Below, piece by piece: positions 1 through 8,229 of a DNA stretch of 64,000 nt. The position numbers and the translations under genes were made by a program. Below the pieces are notes generated by a model. That model worked only from the letters and a program-made list of their open reading frames with translations. It was not told where the DNA came from and did not search any database. This DNA is from Vogesella indigofera (GTDB lineage Bacteria > Pseudomonadota > Gammaproteobacteria > Burkholderiales > Chromobacteriaceae): NCBI RefSeq assembly GCF_028548395.1, contig NZ_JAQQLA010000004.1:930001-994000 (forward strand). Direction: 5' to 3'. Positions within the stretch are counted from its first letter, which is position 1; each line of letters starts with the position of its first letter.

Positions 1-50
1 ATTACCCGCACACGATCGGCACGGCCTCTCTACAAAATGAAGAAACGCAC

Positions 51-1958
51 ATGAACAGACATTTTGCTACTTCCGTCCTTCTGACCAGCATGCTGCTGGC
101 TGCGCCCGCGATGGCAGGTCTGAAAGAAGGCCGTCTTGCCTATGGCAAAGGGGATTTTGCCACCGCCTTGCAAGAGCTGACCCCGGTCGGCGAGCAGGGC
201 AATCCGCGCGTTCAGCTGCTGCTGGCCGAGATGTACCGCAAGGGCCAGGGCGTGGTTCCGGATCTGGCCGAGGCTGCCCGCTGGTATGACAAGGCCGCGG
301 TGCAGGGGAATGTCGACGCCCAGTACAAGCTGGGTGGCCTGTATGAAAACGGCCTCGGAGTGCGTCAGGACTACGCCACCGCCGTTAGCTGGTACCAAAA
401 AGCCGCGGCCCAAGGCAGTATCGCCGCGCAGACCAGCCTCGGCCTGATGTACCAGTACGGCCGCGGCGTGCCGCAGGATCTGGCGCAGGCATCCAGCCTG
501 TTCCAGCAGGCGGCACGGCAGGGCAACGCGCTGGCGCGCACCCAGCTGGCGCAGATCTCGCAGAACGGCGTCGGCGTGGCACAAAACAGCAATCAGGCGG
601 CGGTGCTGTACCGCCGCGCCGCCGAACAGGGCAGCGCCGAGGCGCAGTACCACTACGCCAACCTGCTGCTCACCGGCAAAGGCGTACCGCGCAACCTGAT
701 CGATGCCGCGCAGTGGCAGCACAAGGCCGCGCAGCAGGGCTACGCCCCGGCGCAGCACGCACTGGGTCTGATGTACCAGAACGGCCAGGGCATGCCGCAG
801 GATCTGGCCGCCGCCGCAACCTGGTTCGGCCGTGCCGCCGAGCAGGGCATCGCCGACGCCCAATACGCACTAGCGGTGCTGCACCAGAACGGTCGCGGTA
901 CACCACGCAATCTTGCGCTGGCGGCCAACTGGTATCGCAAGGCCGCCGAGCAGGGCCACACCAATGCGCAGACGGCACTGGCCAGCCTGTATCAGAGCGG
1001 TCGCGGCGTGCCGAAAGACCCGGCGCAGGCGCTGCAGTGGTACCAGAAGGGTGCCGAGCTGCAAGCCGCCAGCTGGTATCGCAAGGCCGCCGAGCAGGGC
1101 GATGCCGAGGCGCAGTACGGCCTGGGCGAGCTGTACGAGAAGGGCAACGGCGTGAACCCGGATCTGGCGGAAGCCGCCAGCTGGTACCAGAAAGCCGCGG
1201 CGCAGGATCACCTGCAGGCGCAGAACGCGCTCGGCCAGCTGTATGAGCAGGGCGTGGAAGTCACGCAGAGCCTCAGCGACGCCACCCAGTGGTATCAAAA
1301 GGCCGCCGAGCAGGGCGACATGAACGCGCAGGCCAACCTCGGCCAGCTGTACGCACAGGGCAAGGGCGTGCCGCAGGACGCCAGCCAGGCCGCGCTGTGG
1401 TTGCGCAAGGCGGCAGAGCAGGGCCATGCCGGCGCCCAGGCCAGCCTCGGCAACCTGTTCCGTCAGGGCCAGGGCGTGGAGCAGGACTATTTCGACGCCG
1501 CGCAGTGGTACACCAAGGCCGCCAAGCAGGGCAACGCCGAAGCGCAATTCCAGCTCGGCAGCCTGTACGAAAATGGCCAGGGCGTGTCGCGCGACCTGAA
1601 ACTGGCGCTGAGCTGGTATCGCAAGGCCGCCGCCAAGTACCAGGTCGACGCGCTGAACAGCCTCGGCCATGCCTACACCGCCTACAGCTACCAGGGCATC
1701 CCGCACAACGAGGTGCTGGCCTACGCGCTGCACAACCTGGCACGGGCGCAGGGCAATGCGCTGGCCGCCAGCAAGCTGAACCAGCTGCAGCACGAGATGA
1801 AGCCGGAGCAGATCGCCAGCGCGCAGGAGCTGTCGCGACGCATGAACGTCGCCGGCCGCCTGTTGCCGGAACTGGATCGCCAGCTGAAGAGCAGCCCCCG
1901 CCGCAAGGCCGCCAGCAAGACCTTCTACGCCAAGAAGTCCTTGAAGCGCAAACGCTGA
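51..1958 (+). CDS. Secreted Sel1-repeat (tetratricopeptide-like) protein
   Basis: A 635-residue protein beginning with a clear Sec signal peptide (residues 1-22, hydrophobic core VLLTSMLL, cleavage after AMA). Most of the rest, about residues 50-530, is a string of 36-residue Sel1-like repeats recognisable by recurring A-x-WY-x-KAAEQG and LGxLYxxGxGV blocks. Sel1 repeats form alpha-solenoid scaffolds for protein-protein contacts, and secreted versions are common in Proteobacteria. The C-terminus is a strongly basic tail. Near residues 329-350 two repeats are fused directly (WYQKGAEL followed by QAASWYRKAAEQG), so about half a repeat is missing, presumably lost by recombination between near-identical units. 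The specific partner or role cannot be inferred. A hairpin terminator follows. Family assignment is secure, function unknown. Confidence 0.9.
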   Translation: MNRHFATSVLLTSMLLAAPAMAGLKEGRLAYGKGDFATALQELTPVGEQGNPRVQLLLAEMYRKGQGVVPDLAEAARWYDKAAVQGNVDAQYKLGGLYENGLGVRQDYATAVSWYQKAAAQGSIAAQTSLGLMYQYGRGVPQDLAQASSLFQQAARQGNALARTQLAQISQNGVGVAQNSNQAAVLYRRAAEQGSAEAQYHYANLLLTGKGVPRNLIDAAQWQHKAAQQGYAPAQHALGLMYQNGQGMPQDLAAAATWFGRAAEQGIADAQYALAVLHQNGRGTPRNLALAANWYRKAAEQGHTNAQTALASLYQSGRGVPKDPAQALQWYQKGAELQAASWYRKAAEQGDAEAQYGLGELYEKGNGVNPDLAEAASWYQKAAAQDHLQAQNALGQLYEQGVEVTQSLSDATQWYQKAAEQGDMNAQANLGQLYAQGKGVPQDASQAALWLRKAAEQGHAGAQASLGNLFRQGQGVEQDYFDAAQWYTKAAKQGNAEAQFQLGSLYENGQGVSRDLKLALSWYRKAAAKYQVDALNSLGHAYTAYSYQGIPHNEVLAYALHNLARAQGNALAASKLNQLQHEMKPEQIASAQELSRRMNVAGRLLPELDRQLKSSPRRKAASKTFYAKKSLKRKR

Positions 1959-1976
1959 ACCACGCGCCGACAGCAC

Positions 1977-2005
1977 AACGCCACGACCCCGGTCGTGGCG
2001 TTTTT
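1977..2005 (+). terminator. Rho-independent terminator of the Sel1 gene
   Basis: An 11-bp GC-rich stem (AACGCCACGAC / GTCGTGGCGTT) with a short loop, followed by a run of T, begins 18 bases after the stop codon of the upstream gene. Confidence 0.85.
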
Positions 2006-2034
2006 CATTGCGGCCAACCTTGCGCCGGCGCCGC

Positions 2035-2682
2035 TTACTGCCGCTGCAGATTGCCGATGAAGGTGCGCACCTCGGCCGGCGGCTGCAACGGTGTGCCCTC
2101 GCTGGCGTAGACCTTGAGCAGGCCGTTCTCGATCAGCCCCGCCTCCAGCCTGCGCTGCGACACGTCGATCAGCAGGTAGGCGGCGCCATCCTGCGCCGCG
2201 TGGCGCTTGTTGCCGGTGACGAACAGCAGCCGGTCCTGCTGCAGCGGACTCTGGGTGTCCATGAAGCGCTTGAACTTGGCCAGGTCCTTGCCCAGCAGCG
2301 CCGCCAGCGGTGCTGCCAGCGGCGGCTTGTCGAACAGGCCGCTGTCGCGCGGATACTGGCCGACCTGCTTTTCCAGCACCGTCCAGTCGCCCTTGCCCTG
2401 CCACGCGCTCACCACCTCGCGTACCGCGCCGGCCTGCTGCTTCAGTTCGTCCACCTGCTGCTGCACCTTGGGCTGCAGCTCCCCGGCCAGCGTGCCGGCC
2501 TTGTCCAACGCCGTGGCCGCCTGCTGCTTGATCTCGGCCAGCGGCGCGCTGGCCTGCTGCAGTTTGGCACCGGCCACGCCGATGGCGGCGGACGCGTCTT
2601 GTTGCAGCTTGCCGACCTGTTCGTCACTACAGGCCAGCAACAGGGGCAGGCCGAGCGCGGCCAGCAGCAGGGGACGCCACAT
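2035..2682 (-). CDS. Predicted lipoprotein of unknown function
   Basis: A 215-residue protein. I start it at the ATG at 2682 because that codon is preceded by GGAG at good spacing and opens a textbook lipoprotein signal: MWRP, a Leu-rich core, then the lipobox LLLAC, with Cys about residue 21 as the lipidated residue. The first part after the lipobox is rich in Gln, Ala and Lys with heptad-like spacing, so a coiled coil is likely. The C-terminal half (VSQRRLEAGLIENGLLKVY and after) suggests a beta-rich domain like the DUF1439/YceB lipoproteins, but that match is from memory and weak. It stands alone between the Sel1 gene, whose transcript converges on it, and pyrI. Confidence 0.7.
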   Translation of the reverse strand: MWRPLLLAALGLPLLLACSDEQVGKLQQDASAAIGVAGAKLQQASAPLAEIKQQAATALDKAGTLAGELQPKVQQQVDELKQQAGAVREVVSAWQGKGDWTVLEKQVGQYPRDSGLFDKPPLAAPLAALLGKDLAKFKRFMDTQSPLQQDRLLFVTGNKRHAAQDGAAYLLIDVSQRRLEAGLIENGLLKVYASEGTPLQPPAEVRTFIGNLQRQ

Positions 2683-2822
2683 GATGTTCTCCACAAGACA
2701 AATAAGTGCTTGGAAGCCGCGCCGCGGCGGCGAGTTCCCGTCACCGGTGGTCAAGGTTGGCCGCAAGCATGAAAAAGGCGGCAGCGGCTGCCCGCGACCG
2801 CCCGCTGCCGACACCGGCAGGC

Positions 2823-3290
2823 TTAGCGCACGTCGACCACGATGTCCTTGCTGAACACCTTCTCGCAGTACTTGCACTTCATCTTGGTGTCGTGCTCGGT
2901 GACGCGCACGCTGAAGTGGCTCTGCACCGGCTCCACGTGCGACACGCAGTTGGAGTTGGGGCAGGCAAAAATGCCTTCCACCGTGTCCGGGATCGCCAGC
3001 TTCTGCTTGCGTACCACGGCAAAATCCTCGATCACGCTGACGGTGCCGCGCGGCGCAAACAGCGCCAGCTCGTTGGCCTGTTCCTCGCTCAGCACCACGT
3101 TCTCAACCTTGATCAGGTCCTTGCTGCCCATGTGGCCGCTGGGCAGGTTGAGGCCGACGGTGACGCGCTCGCGGTATTCCGCCAGCTGGAACAGGCGCAG
3201 GATGCGCAGGCCCTGGCCGGCCGGAATGTGGTCGATCACGGTGCCGGATTTCAGCGCCTCGACATTGCGGGCATACACTTTTTCAGTCAT
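2823..3290 (-). CDS. pyrI: Aspartate carbamoyltransferase regulatory subunit PyrI
   Basis: A 155-residue protein collinear with the E. coli regulatory chain (153 residues). The N-terminal allosteric domain (about 1-100) binds CTP/ATP. The C-terminal zinc domain has the expected four cysteines (Cys110, Cys115, Cys139, Cys142, in FACPNSNC and KMKCKYCEK) that hold the Zn ion contacting the catalytic chains. It lies 11 bases downstream of pyrB on the same strand, giving the classical pyrBI operon for the first committed step of pyrimidine synthesis. PyrI dimers assemble with PyrB trimers into the c6r6 enzyme. Start chosen at MTEKVYARN because it matches the family start. Confidence 0.96.
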   Translation of the reverse strand: MTEKVYARNVEALKSGTVIDHIPAGQGLRILRLFQLAEYRERVTVGLNLPSGHMGSKDLIKVENVVLSEEQANELALFAPRGTVSVIEDFAVVRKQKLAIPDTVEGIFACPNSNCVSHVEPVQSHFSVRVTEHDTKMKCKYCEKVFSKDIVVDVR

Positions 3291-3301
3291 GGTTTTTCCT
3301 T

Positions 3302-4222
3302 TCACACCGTTTCGTTGAGGACCAGCGACAGCAGCGCCTGGCGGGCGTAGACACCGTTTTTCGCCTGCTCGAAGTAGTAGGCGTGCGGCGTGGCGTCGAC
3401 GTCGGTGGTGATCTCGTCCACCCGTGGCAGCGGGTGCAGGATCTTCATGTTCGGGCGGGCGCTGCGCAGCATGTCGGCACGCAGCACGAACTGACCCTGG
3501 ATCTTCTTGTACTCGGCCTCGTCGAAGCGCTCGCGCTGCACGCGGGTCATATACAGGATGTCGATGTGCGGGATCACTTCCTCGATGGTGGCGGCGATGC
3601 TGTAGCTGATGCCGCGCTCGTCCAGCTCCTCGCACAGGTAGTCCGGCATCGCCAGTGCCTCGGGGCCGACGAAGTAGAACTTGGCGCCGAACAGCGACAG
3701 CGCCTGCGCCAGCGAATGCACGGTGCGGCCGTATTTCAGGTCACCGACAAAGGCCACCGTCAGGTTGTCGAGACGGCCCTGGGTTTCCTGCAGTGTGAAC
3801 AGGTCGAGCAGCGTCTGCGACGGGTGCTGGTTGGCCCCGTCGCCGCCGTTGATGATGGGCACGCTGGAGAACTCGCTGGCCACGCGCGCGGCGCCTTCCT
3901 TCGGATGGCGCATGATGATGGCGTCGGTGTAGGAGCTGATGATGCGCACGGTGTCGGCCAGCGTCTCGCCCTTCTTCGCCGAGGTGTTGGCGCCGTCGGC
4001 AAAGCCGATCACGTTGCCGCCCAGGCGCTGCACCGCGGTCTCGAACGACAGCCGGGTACGGGTCGACGGCTCGAAGAAGCAGGTCGCCAGCAGGCGGTCC
4101 TTCAGCAGGTCACCACGCGGCGCGGCCTTCAGTTGTGCCGCCGTCTGCACGACCAGTTCCAGTTCCTCGCGCGTGAAATCCGGTATCGAAATGATGTGCT
4201 TGCGATAAAGCGGGTTGGGCAT
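3302..4222 (-). CDS. pyrB: Aspartate carbamoyltransferase catalytic subunit PyrB
   Basis: A 306-residue cytosolic enzyme that transfers the carbamoyl group from carbamoyl phosphate to L-aspartate, giving N-carbamoyl-aspartate. Visible signatures: the carbamoyl-phosphate loop FFEPSTRTR (about 49-57), the [12 protein letters not shown] strand of the aspartate domain, and HPLPRVDEI near the C-terminus. Length agrees with E. coli PyrB (311). I start at [12 protein letters not shown] (ATG at 4222) because this matches the family. An in-frame start ten codons upstream is less likely. It is the first structural gene of pyrBI, preceded by a promoter, a short leader ORF and an attenuator-like terminator, so expression probably responds to pyrimidine supply. 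Confidence 0.97.
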   Translation of the reverse strand: MPNPLYRKHIISIPDFTREELELVVQTAAQLKAAPRGDLLKDRLLATCFFEPSTRTRLSFETAVQRLGGNVIGFADGANTSAKKGETLADTVRIISSYTDAIIMRHPKEGAARVASEFSSVPIINGGDGANQHPSQTLLDLFTLQETQGRLDNLTVAFVGDLKYGRTVHSLAQALSLFGAKFYFVGPEALAMPDYLCEELDERGISYSIAATIEEVIPHIDILYMTRVQRERFDEAEYKKIQGQFVLRADMLRSARPNMKILHPLPRVDEITTDVDATPHAYYFEQAKNGVYARQALLSLVLNETV

Positions 4223-4258
4223 GGCGGTCACCTTTGGCAATAACAGAATCAATGGCTG

Positions 4259-4294
4259 AAAAAAAAGCCCCTGATGCCGGATCAGGAGCTTCTT
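4259..4294 (-). promoter_or_regulatory. Attenuator terminator in the pyrBI leader
   Basis: Read on the minus strand, a stem of AAGC-T-CCTGA / TCAGG-G-GCTT with a short loop is followed immediately by eight T residues. It lies only about 36 bases before the pyrB start codon and about 130 bases after the promoter, so it must be read through for pyrBI to be expressed. This is the geometry of the E. coli pyrBI attenuator. Function is inferred from position. Confidence 0.72.
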
Positions 4295-4300
4295 TATATA

Positions 4301-4402
4301 TCAATGCAGCGGCCCGGCGTCGTGTCGACCCCGTACCGGCAACGCCTGGCGACGCGCAGACAGCGCGGCGGGGCAAGGAAGCGGGCAGGGTAAGGGCGAC
4401 AT
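4301..4402 (-). CDS. Candidate pyrBI leader peptide
   Basis: A 33-codon reading frame, ATG to TGA, lying wholly inside the pyrBI leader. Its stop codon ends about seven bases before the attenuator stem, so a ribosome keeping close behind RNA polymerase would cover the terminator stem. In E. coli a 44-residue leader peptide works in this way. The ribosome-binding site is weak (GCGAGA, spacing about 7) and there is no recognisable sequence similarity to E. coli PyrL, which is expected since such peptides are poorly conserved. An alternative frame starting at a TTG at 4421 runs through the terminator and into pyrB. Confidence 0.45.
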   Translation of the reverse strand: MSPLPCPLPCPAALSARRQALPVRGRHDAGPLH

Positions 4403-4429
4403 GGCGGGTCTCGCAAAGCAAACCGGCGG

Positions 4430-4458
4430 ATTATACGAAAATCACCGCGCGCTGTCAG
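4430..4458 (-). promoter_or_regulatory. Sigma-70 promoter of pyrBI
   Basis: On the minus strand CTGACA (4453-4458; consensus TTGACA) is followed after exactly 17 bases by a perfect TATAAT (4430-4435). Transcription would start near 4423, about 20 bases before the leader ORF. Confidence 0.82.
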
Positions 4459-4473
4459 GCCAAAGCGGGCAAT

Positions 4474-4502
4474 AAAAAAACGCCGCCCATGACGGACGGC
4501 GT
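4474..4502 (-). terminator. Terminator of the chemoreceptor gene
   Basis: Minus-strand hairpin (ACGCCGTCC / GGGCGGCGT, one mismatch) followed by seven T. It lies 22 bases after the stop codon of the chemoreceptor and just upstream of the pyrBI promoter, insulating the two units. Confidence 0.8.
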
Positions 4503-4523
4503 TGCGGGGACGGCGGGTGGTGC

Positions 4524-6602
4524 TCAGAGACGGAAATTGCCGACCAGCGCTTCCAGGCTGGCGGACTGCTCGCGCAGCTGCTCCACCGCGGCGCGTACCT
4601 CGCGCGCCACTTCGCTGTTGGACTGCGCCATGGTGCTGATGCGCTCCACGTTCTGCGCGATTTCCGAGGTGGCGTTCGACTGCTCCCGCGTCGACGACGC
4701 GATATCGCCGATGTTGTCTACCAGATCGACGCTTTTCTCGTACACGCCCTTCATCGCCACGTTGGCCTCCTCGGCGATGCCGACGCTGACCGACACCAGC
4801 TCGGTACTGCGCTTCACCTCGTCCACCGCGTCGTTGGTCTCGCTGCTGATGGCGTTGACGATGCGGCTGATCTGCACCGTGGCCTCGGCGGTGCGACCGG
4901 CGAGGTTGCGCACCTCGTCCGCCACCACCGCAAAGCCGCGCCCCTGTTCGCCGGCGCGCGCCGCCTCGATGGCGGCATTCAACGCCAGCAGGTTGGTCTG
5001 ATCGGCAATATCCTTGATCACGCCGACAATGGTGCTGACCTCCGCCGAACGCGCACCCAGCGCGCCCATGCGTCCGGCCAGCGCCTGCATATTGCTGGTC
5101 ATGCGCTGGATCTCACCGGTGACCTTGTCTACCGTCGCCACGCTGTGCTCGGTCAGCACGCCGGTTTCGCGCGCCATGCTCTCGGCCAGCATCGCGGTAT
5201 CGGCGATATGGTGCACGCTGACGGTGACCTGCTCCACGCCGGCGGCGGTGGCGCTGGCGGCGTCCGACTGCTGCGCCGACGACTGTTCCACCTGCACCGC
5301 GGAGTCGGCCAGCTGGCCGGCGGAACGGCTCACCGCCAGGCTCTGCTCGCGCACCTCGATGAACATCTCGCGCAGGCTCTCGATGAAGCGGTTGAAGGCG
5401 GCGGCGGTGCGGCCGATTTCGTCACGGTTGCTGACGGTGAGGCGCAGCGTCAGGTCGCCCTTGCCGCTGGCGAACTGCTCCATGGTTTCCGCCAGCGTGT
5501 TCAGCGGCCGCGTCAGGGTACGGATCAGCAGCGTCAGCACCAGGATGATCAGCGCCAGCGCGATGACGCCGACCACGATGGCGGTATTGCGCTGGCTGTT
5601 GGCGGTGGCGGTAATCGCCGCGGTCGGCACGCTGACGCCCGCGGCCCAGAACTGGCCGCTGTCCGCCACCTTGATCGGGTAGAAGAAGTGGGTAAAACCG
5701 CCGTCTTCGTAGACGAAGCGCTCGCCCTTCCTGATCTTGTCGAGGTTGGCCGCAAGCGGATCGCCACTGGCCACCGCCTTGCCGACCAGCTCCGGCTGCG
5801 GGTTGACCACGAACAGGCCGCCCTCGGACACCATGCGTACATAGCCGGTGTCATACAGGCGGATGGCGCCGAACTGCTTCTGCAGGTCGTCCAGCGCCAG
5901 ATCGACGGCGGACACCCCCAGCATCTTGCCGGACGCGTCCTTCATCACCACCGCCAGCGAGCTTTCCAGCACCTGCTTGCCCTGCACGTCGTAGAAGAAC
6001 GGCTCGGTGATGGTGTCGCGGCCGCGCGATTTCGGCACGAAGTAGAAATCGCCCCAGCCGGATTTTTCATAGTCCGGTGCGTACTCGGTGAGCCTGTCCT
6101 GCCACTCCGGGAATTTTGCCACCCGGTCGCTCGACATCATCACGTCCAGCGCTGCCTTGCCGTCGCCACCGCGCGTCAGGTACGGCGTGTAGCGCCCGGT
6201 CGGGTCGTGCTTCGGCCAGTCGCGGCGGAATTCGTCGTCGCGACCGTCCAGCGCGTTCGGCTCCCAGATCATCCACGCGCCGATGATGCCCGGCGTATTG
6301 TCCAGCGAGCTGAGCAGGATGTTGTCGACAACCTTGCGCTCCACCGCCTGCGCGCGCTGCAGCCCCTGCACGCTGGCGGCCATGCTGCGCGGAATGGCGA
6401 AGCCGTTGGCCAGCTTGGCCTCGACACTGTCCGCCACGCGGCCGGCCTGCTCCGAAGCCAGCTGGTTACCCTGCTCGACTGCGGCGTCATAACTTTGCTT
6501 GGCGATGATGGCGATCATCACCGCAAAACCGACCGCCACCGCCACCGCGGCAACGCCGATGATACGGTTCCCCAGATGCCCCCAACGTGTACTCTGCGTC
6601 AT
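4524..6602 (-). CDS. Methyl-accepting chemotaxis protein with dCACHE sensor
   Basis: A 692-residue inner-membrane receptor. One membrane segment near residues 17-38 is followed by a large periplasmic region of about 280 residues whose pattern ([53 protein letters not shown]) is that of a double-CACHE ligand-binding domain. The second membrane segment ([21 protein letters not shown], about 340-362) leads into a HAMP domain and a cytoplasmic signalling domain with the invariant hairpin tip region ([23 protein letters not shown]). No CheR-tethering pentapeptide is at the C-terminus. I start at the ATG at 6602, which has AGGAG eight bases upstream. An upstream GTG at 6611 is also in frame. The ligand is not predictable. 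Monocistronic, with its own terminator. Confidence 0.93.
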   Translation of the reverse strand: MTQSTRWGHLGNRIIGVAAVAVAVGFAVMIAIIAKQSYDAAVEQGNQLASEQAGRVADSVEAKLANGFAIPRSMAASVQGLQRAQAVERKVVDNILLSSLDNTPGIIGAWMIWEPNALDGRDDEFRRDWPKHDPTGRYTPYLTRGGDGKAALDVMMSSDRVAKFPEWQDRLTEYAPDYEKSGWGDFYFVPKSRGRDTITEPFFYDVQGKQVLESSLAVVMKDASGKMLGVSAVDLALDDLQKQFGAIRLYDTGYVRMVSEGGLFVVNPQPELVGKAVASGDPLAANLDKIRKGERFVYEDGGFTHFFYPIKVADSGQFWAAGVSVPTAAITATANSQRNTAIVVGVIALALIILVLTLLIRTLTRPLNTLAETMEQFASGKGDLTLRLTVSNRDEIGRTAAAFNRFIESLREMFIEVREQSLAVSRSAGQLADSAVQVEQSSAQQSDAASATAAGVEQVTVSVHHIADTAMLAESMARETGVLTEHSVATVDKVTGEIQRMTSNMQALAGRMGALGARSAEVSTIVGVIKDIADQTNLLALNAAIEAARAGEQGRGFAVVADEVRNLAGRTAEATVQISRIVNAISSETNDAVDEVKRSTELVSVSVGIAEEANVAMKGVYEKSVDLVDNIGDIASSTREQSNATSEIAQNVERISTMAQSNSEVAREVRAAVEQLREQSASLEALVGNFRL

Positions 6603-6959
6603 GCCCTGCACTCCTGTAGCTCGCGTTATCCGGCTTTATTGTTAAGTCGTTATACCTAGAATATCGACTTGCATGAAAATTGACTATCGCCAGCGCGGAA
6701 TAAGAAAAAATGCACCAATTTTCATTGGTAAATTGCCAAAATTATTATTAATCACTATTTATTTGAATAAAATAATGATAACCAGTATCAATACAAATAA
6801 AACCCTATTTGCATCGCCGATTGCCGCCATAATCGGCGGATAAGCTTTGTGGCACAAACTTGTCGTGGATCACCATGCGCCGGCCACCGTACTGCCAACA
6901 TCGGCTTAAGCACTGTTTTTAAAACATTTTTCCTGAGCAGACGCCAAGAAAACCACGCC
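6603..6959. other. AT-rich divergent intergenic region
   Basis: A 357-base gap between the divergently transcribed chemoreceptor and HD-GYP genes. It is clearly AT-richer than its surroundings, especially 6650-6810, and must hold both promoters. A small hairpin (CCGATT ... AATCGG) lies near 6816-6838. I could not pick out a convincing sigma-28 or sigma-70 promoter by eye and see no gene. Confidence 0.6.
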
Positions 6960-8174
6960 ATGATCAAGTGTATTGATATTGCCGACGTCAAGATCGGCAT
7001 GTATGTGCATGACCTGAACTGCGACTGGACCTCTCATCCTTTTTTCCGCAAGCGCTTCCTGATCAAGAGCGATGACGAAATCGCCAAGATCGTCGAAGCC
7101 GGTATTCACGAGATTTACATCGATACCGAAAAGGGTCTGGACGTCAGCCATGCGCGCAGCGTGGACGAGGTCAACGCCAGCTTGCAGCAGCAGATGATCG
7201 AGGCGGTCACCGGCAAGCCGGCACCGATCATCACGCTGTCGTTTGCCGAGGAGCTGGGCCGCGCCAACCGCATCAAGAGCCAGGCGCACGCGCTGGTCAA
7301 GACCGTGATGCAGGATGTGCGCCTGGGGCGGGCGGTGGAGCTGGAGCAGGTCGAGCCGATGATCGAATCGATCACCGAATCGGTGCTCAGCAACAGCGGC
7401 GCACTGCTGACGCTGCTGCGCATCAAGAACAAGGACGACTACACCTTCCTGCATTCGGTCAGCGTCGGCACGCTGATGATCGCCTTCTGCCGCTCGGTGG
7501 GCATGGACATGGAAACCATCCACCTCGCCGGGCTGGGCGGCATCCTGCACGACACCGGCAAGGCGCTGGTGCCGGACGAGGTCCTCAACAAGCCGGGGCG
7601 GCTGACCGAGGACGAGTTCGACATCATCAAGCGCCACCCGCGCGACGGTTTCGACATCCTCAGCCGCACCGAGGGCATCGGCGAGATTCCGCTCGACATC
7701 ACCCTGCATCACCACGAACGTGTCGACGGTAGCGGCTACCCGCACAAACTGAACGGCGACACCATCAGCACGCTGGCCAAGATGGCGGCCATCGTCGACG
7801 TCTACGACGCCATCACCGCCGATCGCTGCTATCACAAGGGCATGGCGCCGACCGATGCGCTGCGCAAGATCTTCGAATGGTCGAAATACCACTTCGACCC
7901 CAAGCTGGTGCAGGCCTTCATGCGCTGCGTCGGCATCTACCCGGTCGGCACGCTGGTGTTGCTGGAATCCGGCAAGCTGGGGGTGGTGATCGAGCAGCAC
8001 GACAGCAACCTGCTGACACCGAAGATCAAGGTGATGTTCAGCAGCAAGAGCAATACCTATTTGCAGCCGGAAATCATCGACCTGTCGCGGCCGCTGGGCT
8101 TTGGCGGCGGCGACAAGATCGTGCGCCACGAGGCGCCGGAAAAGTGGGGCATCAACCCCTTGCGTTTCATGTGA
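6960..8174 (+). CDS. HD-GYP domain cyclic-di-GMP phosphodiesterase
   Basis: A 404-residue protein. Residues 1 to about 130 look like the DUF3391 domain that often precedes HD-GYP. Residues about 150-340 form the HD-GYP domain: HD at His197-Asp198 (ILHDTGK), the HHE metal ligands at 250-253 and the GYP triplet at 259-261 (VDGSGYP). All diagnostic metal and catalytic residues are present, so it should be active and hydrolyse c-di-GMP to pGpG/GMP. There is no signal peptide or membrane segment, so it is cytosolic. I start at MIKCID. It converges with a diguanylate cyclase gene through a shared hairpin, a suggestive pairing of opposite activities. A parS-like site overlaps its last codons. Confidence 0.92.
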   Translation: MIKCIDIADVKIGMYVHDLNCDWTSHPFFRKRFLIKSDDEIAKIVEAGIHEIYIDTEKGLDVSHARSVDEVNASLQQQMIEAVTGKPAPIITLSFAEELGRANRIKSQAHALVKTVMQDVRLGRAVELEQVEPMIESITESVLSNSGALLTLLRIKNKDDYTFLHSVSVGTLMIAFCRSVGMDMETIHLAGLGGILHDTGKALVPDEVLNKPGRLTEDEFDIIKRHPRDGFDILSRTEGIGEIPLDITLHHHERVDGSGYPHKLNGDTISTLAKMAAIVDVYDAITADRCYHKGMAPTDALRKIFEWSKYHFDPKLVQAFMRCVGIYPVGTLVLLESGKLGVVIEQHDSNLLTPKIKVMFSSKSNTYLQPEIIDLSRPLGFGGGDKIVRHEAPEKWGINPLRFM

Positions 8175-8177
8175 AAC
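8164..8177. promoter_or_regulatory. parS-like ParB site (one mismatch)
   Basis: GTTTCATGTGAAAC differs from the perfect parS core GTTTCACGTGAAAC by one base. It overlaps the last codons and stop of the HD-GYP gene. The same degenerate form, in the opposite orientation, occurs at 10600. Confidence 0.5.
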
Positions 8178-8180
8178 AAC

Positions 8181-8212
8181 AACGGCCACCGGCAAACGCG
8201 GGTGGCCGTTTT
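8181..8212. terminator. Bidirectional terminator between HD-GYP and GGDEF genes
   Basis: A perfect 10-bp stem (AACGGCCACC / GGTGGCCGTT) with a 10-base loop and T residues on the plus side lies between two convergent stop codons, so it can serve both. Confidence 0.8.
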
Positions 8213-8229
8213 GTCGTGGCGTGGTCGGC

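Noticed and set aside
6603..6959. Sigma-28 promoter for the chemoreceptor
   Set aside because: A GCCGGATAA-like -10 is present on the minus strand, but it has an extra base and no properly spaced TAAA -35.
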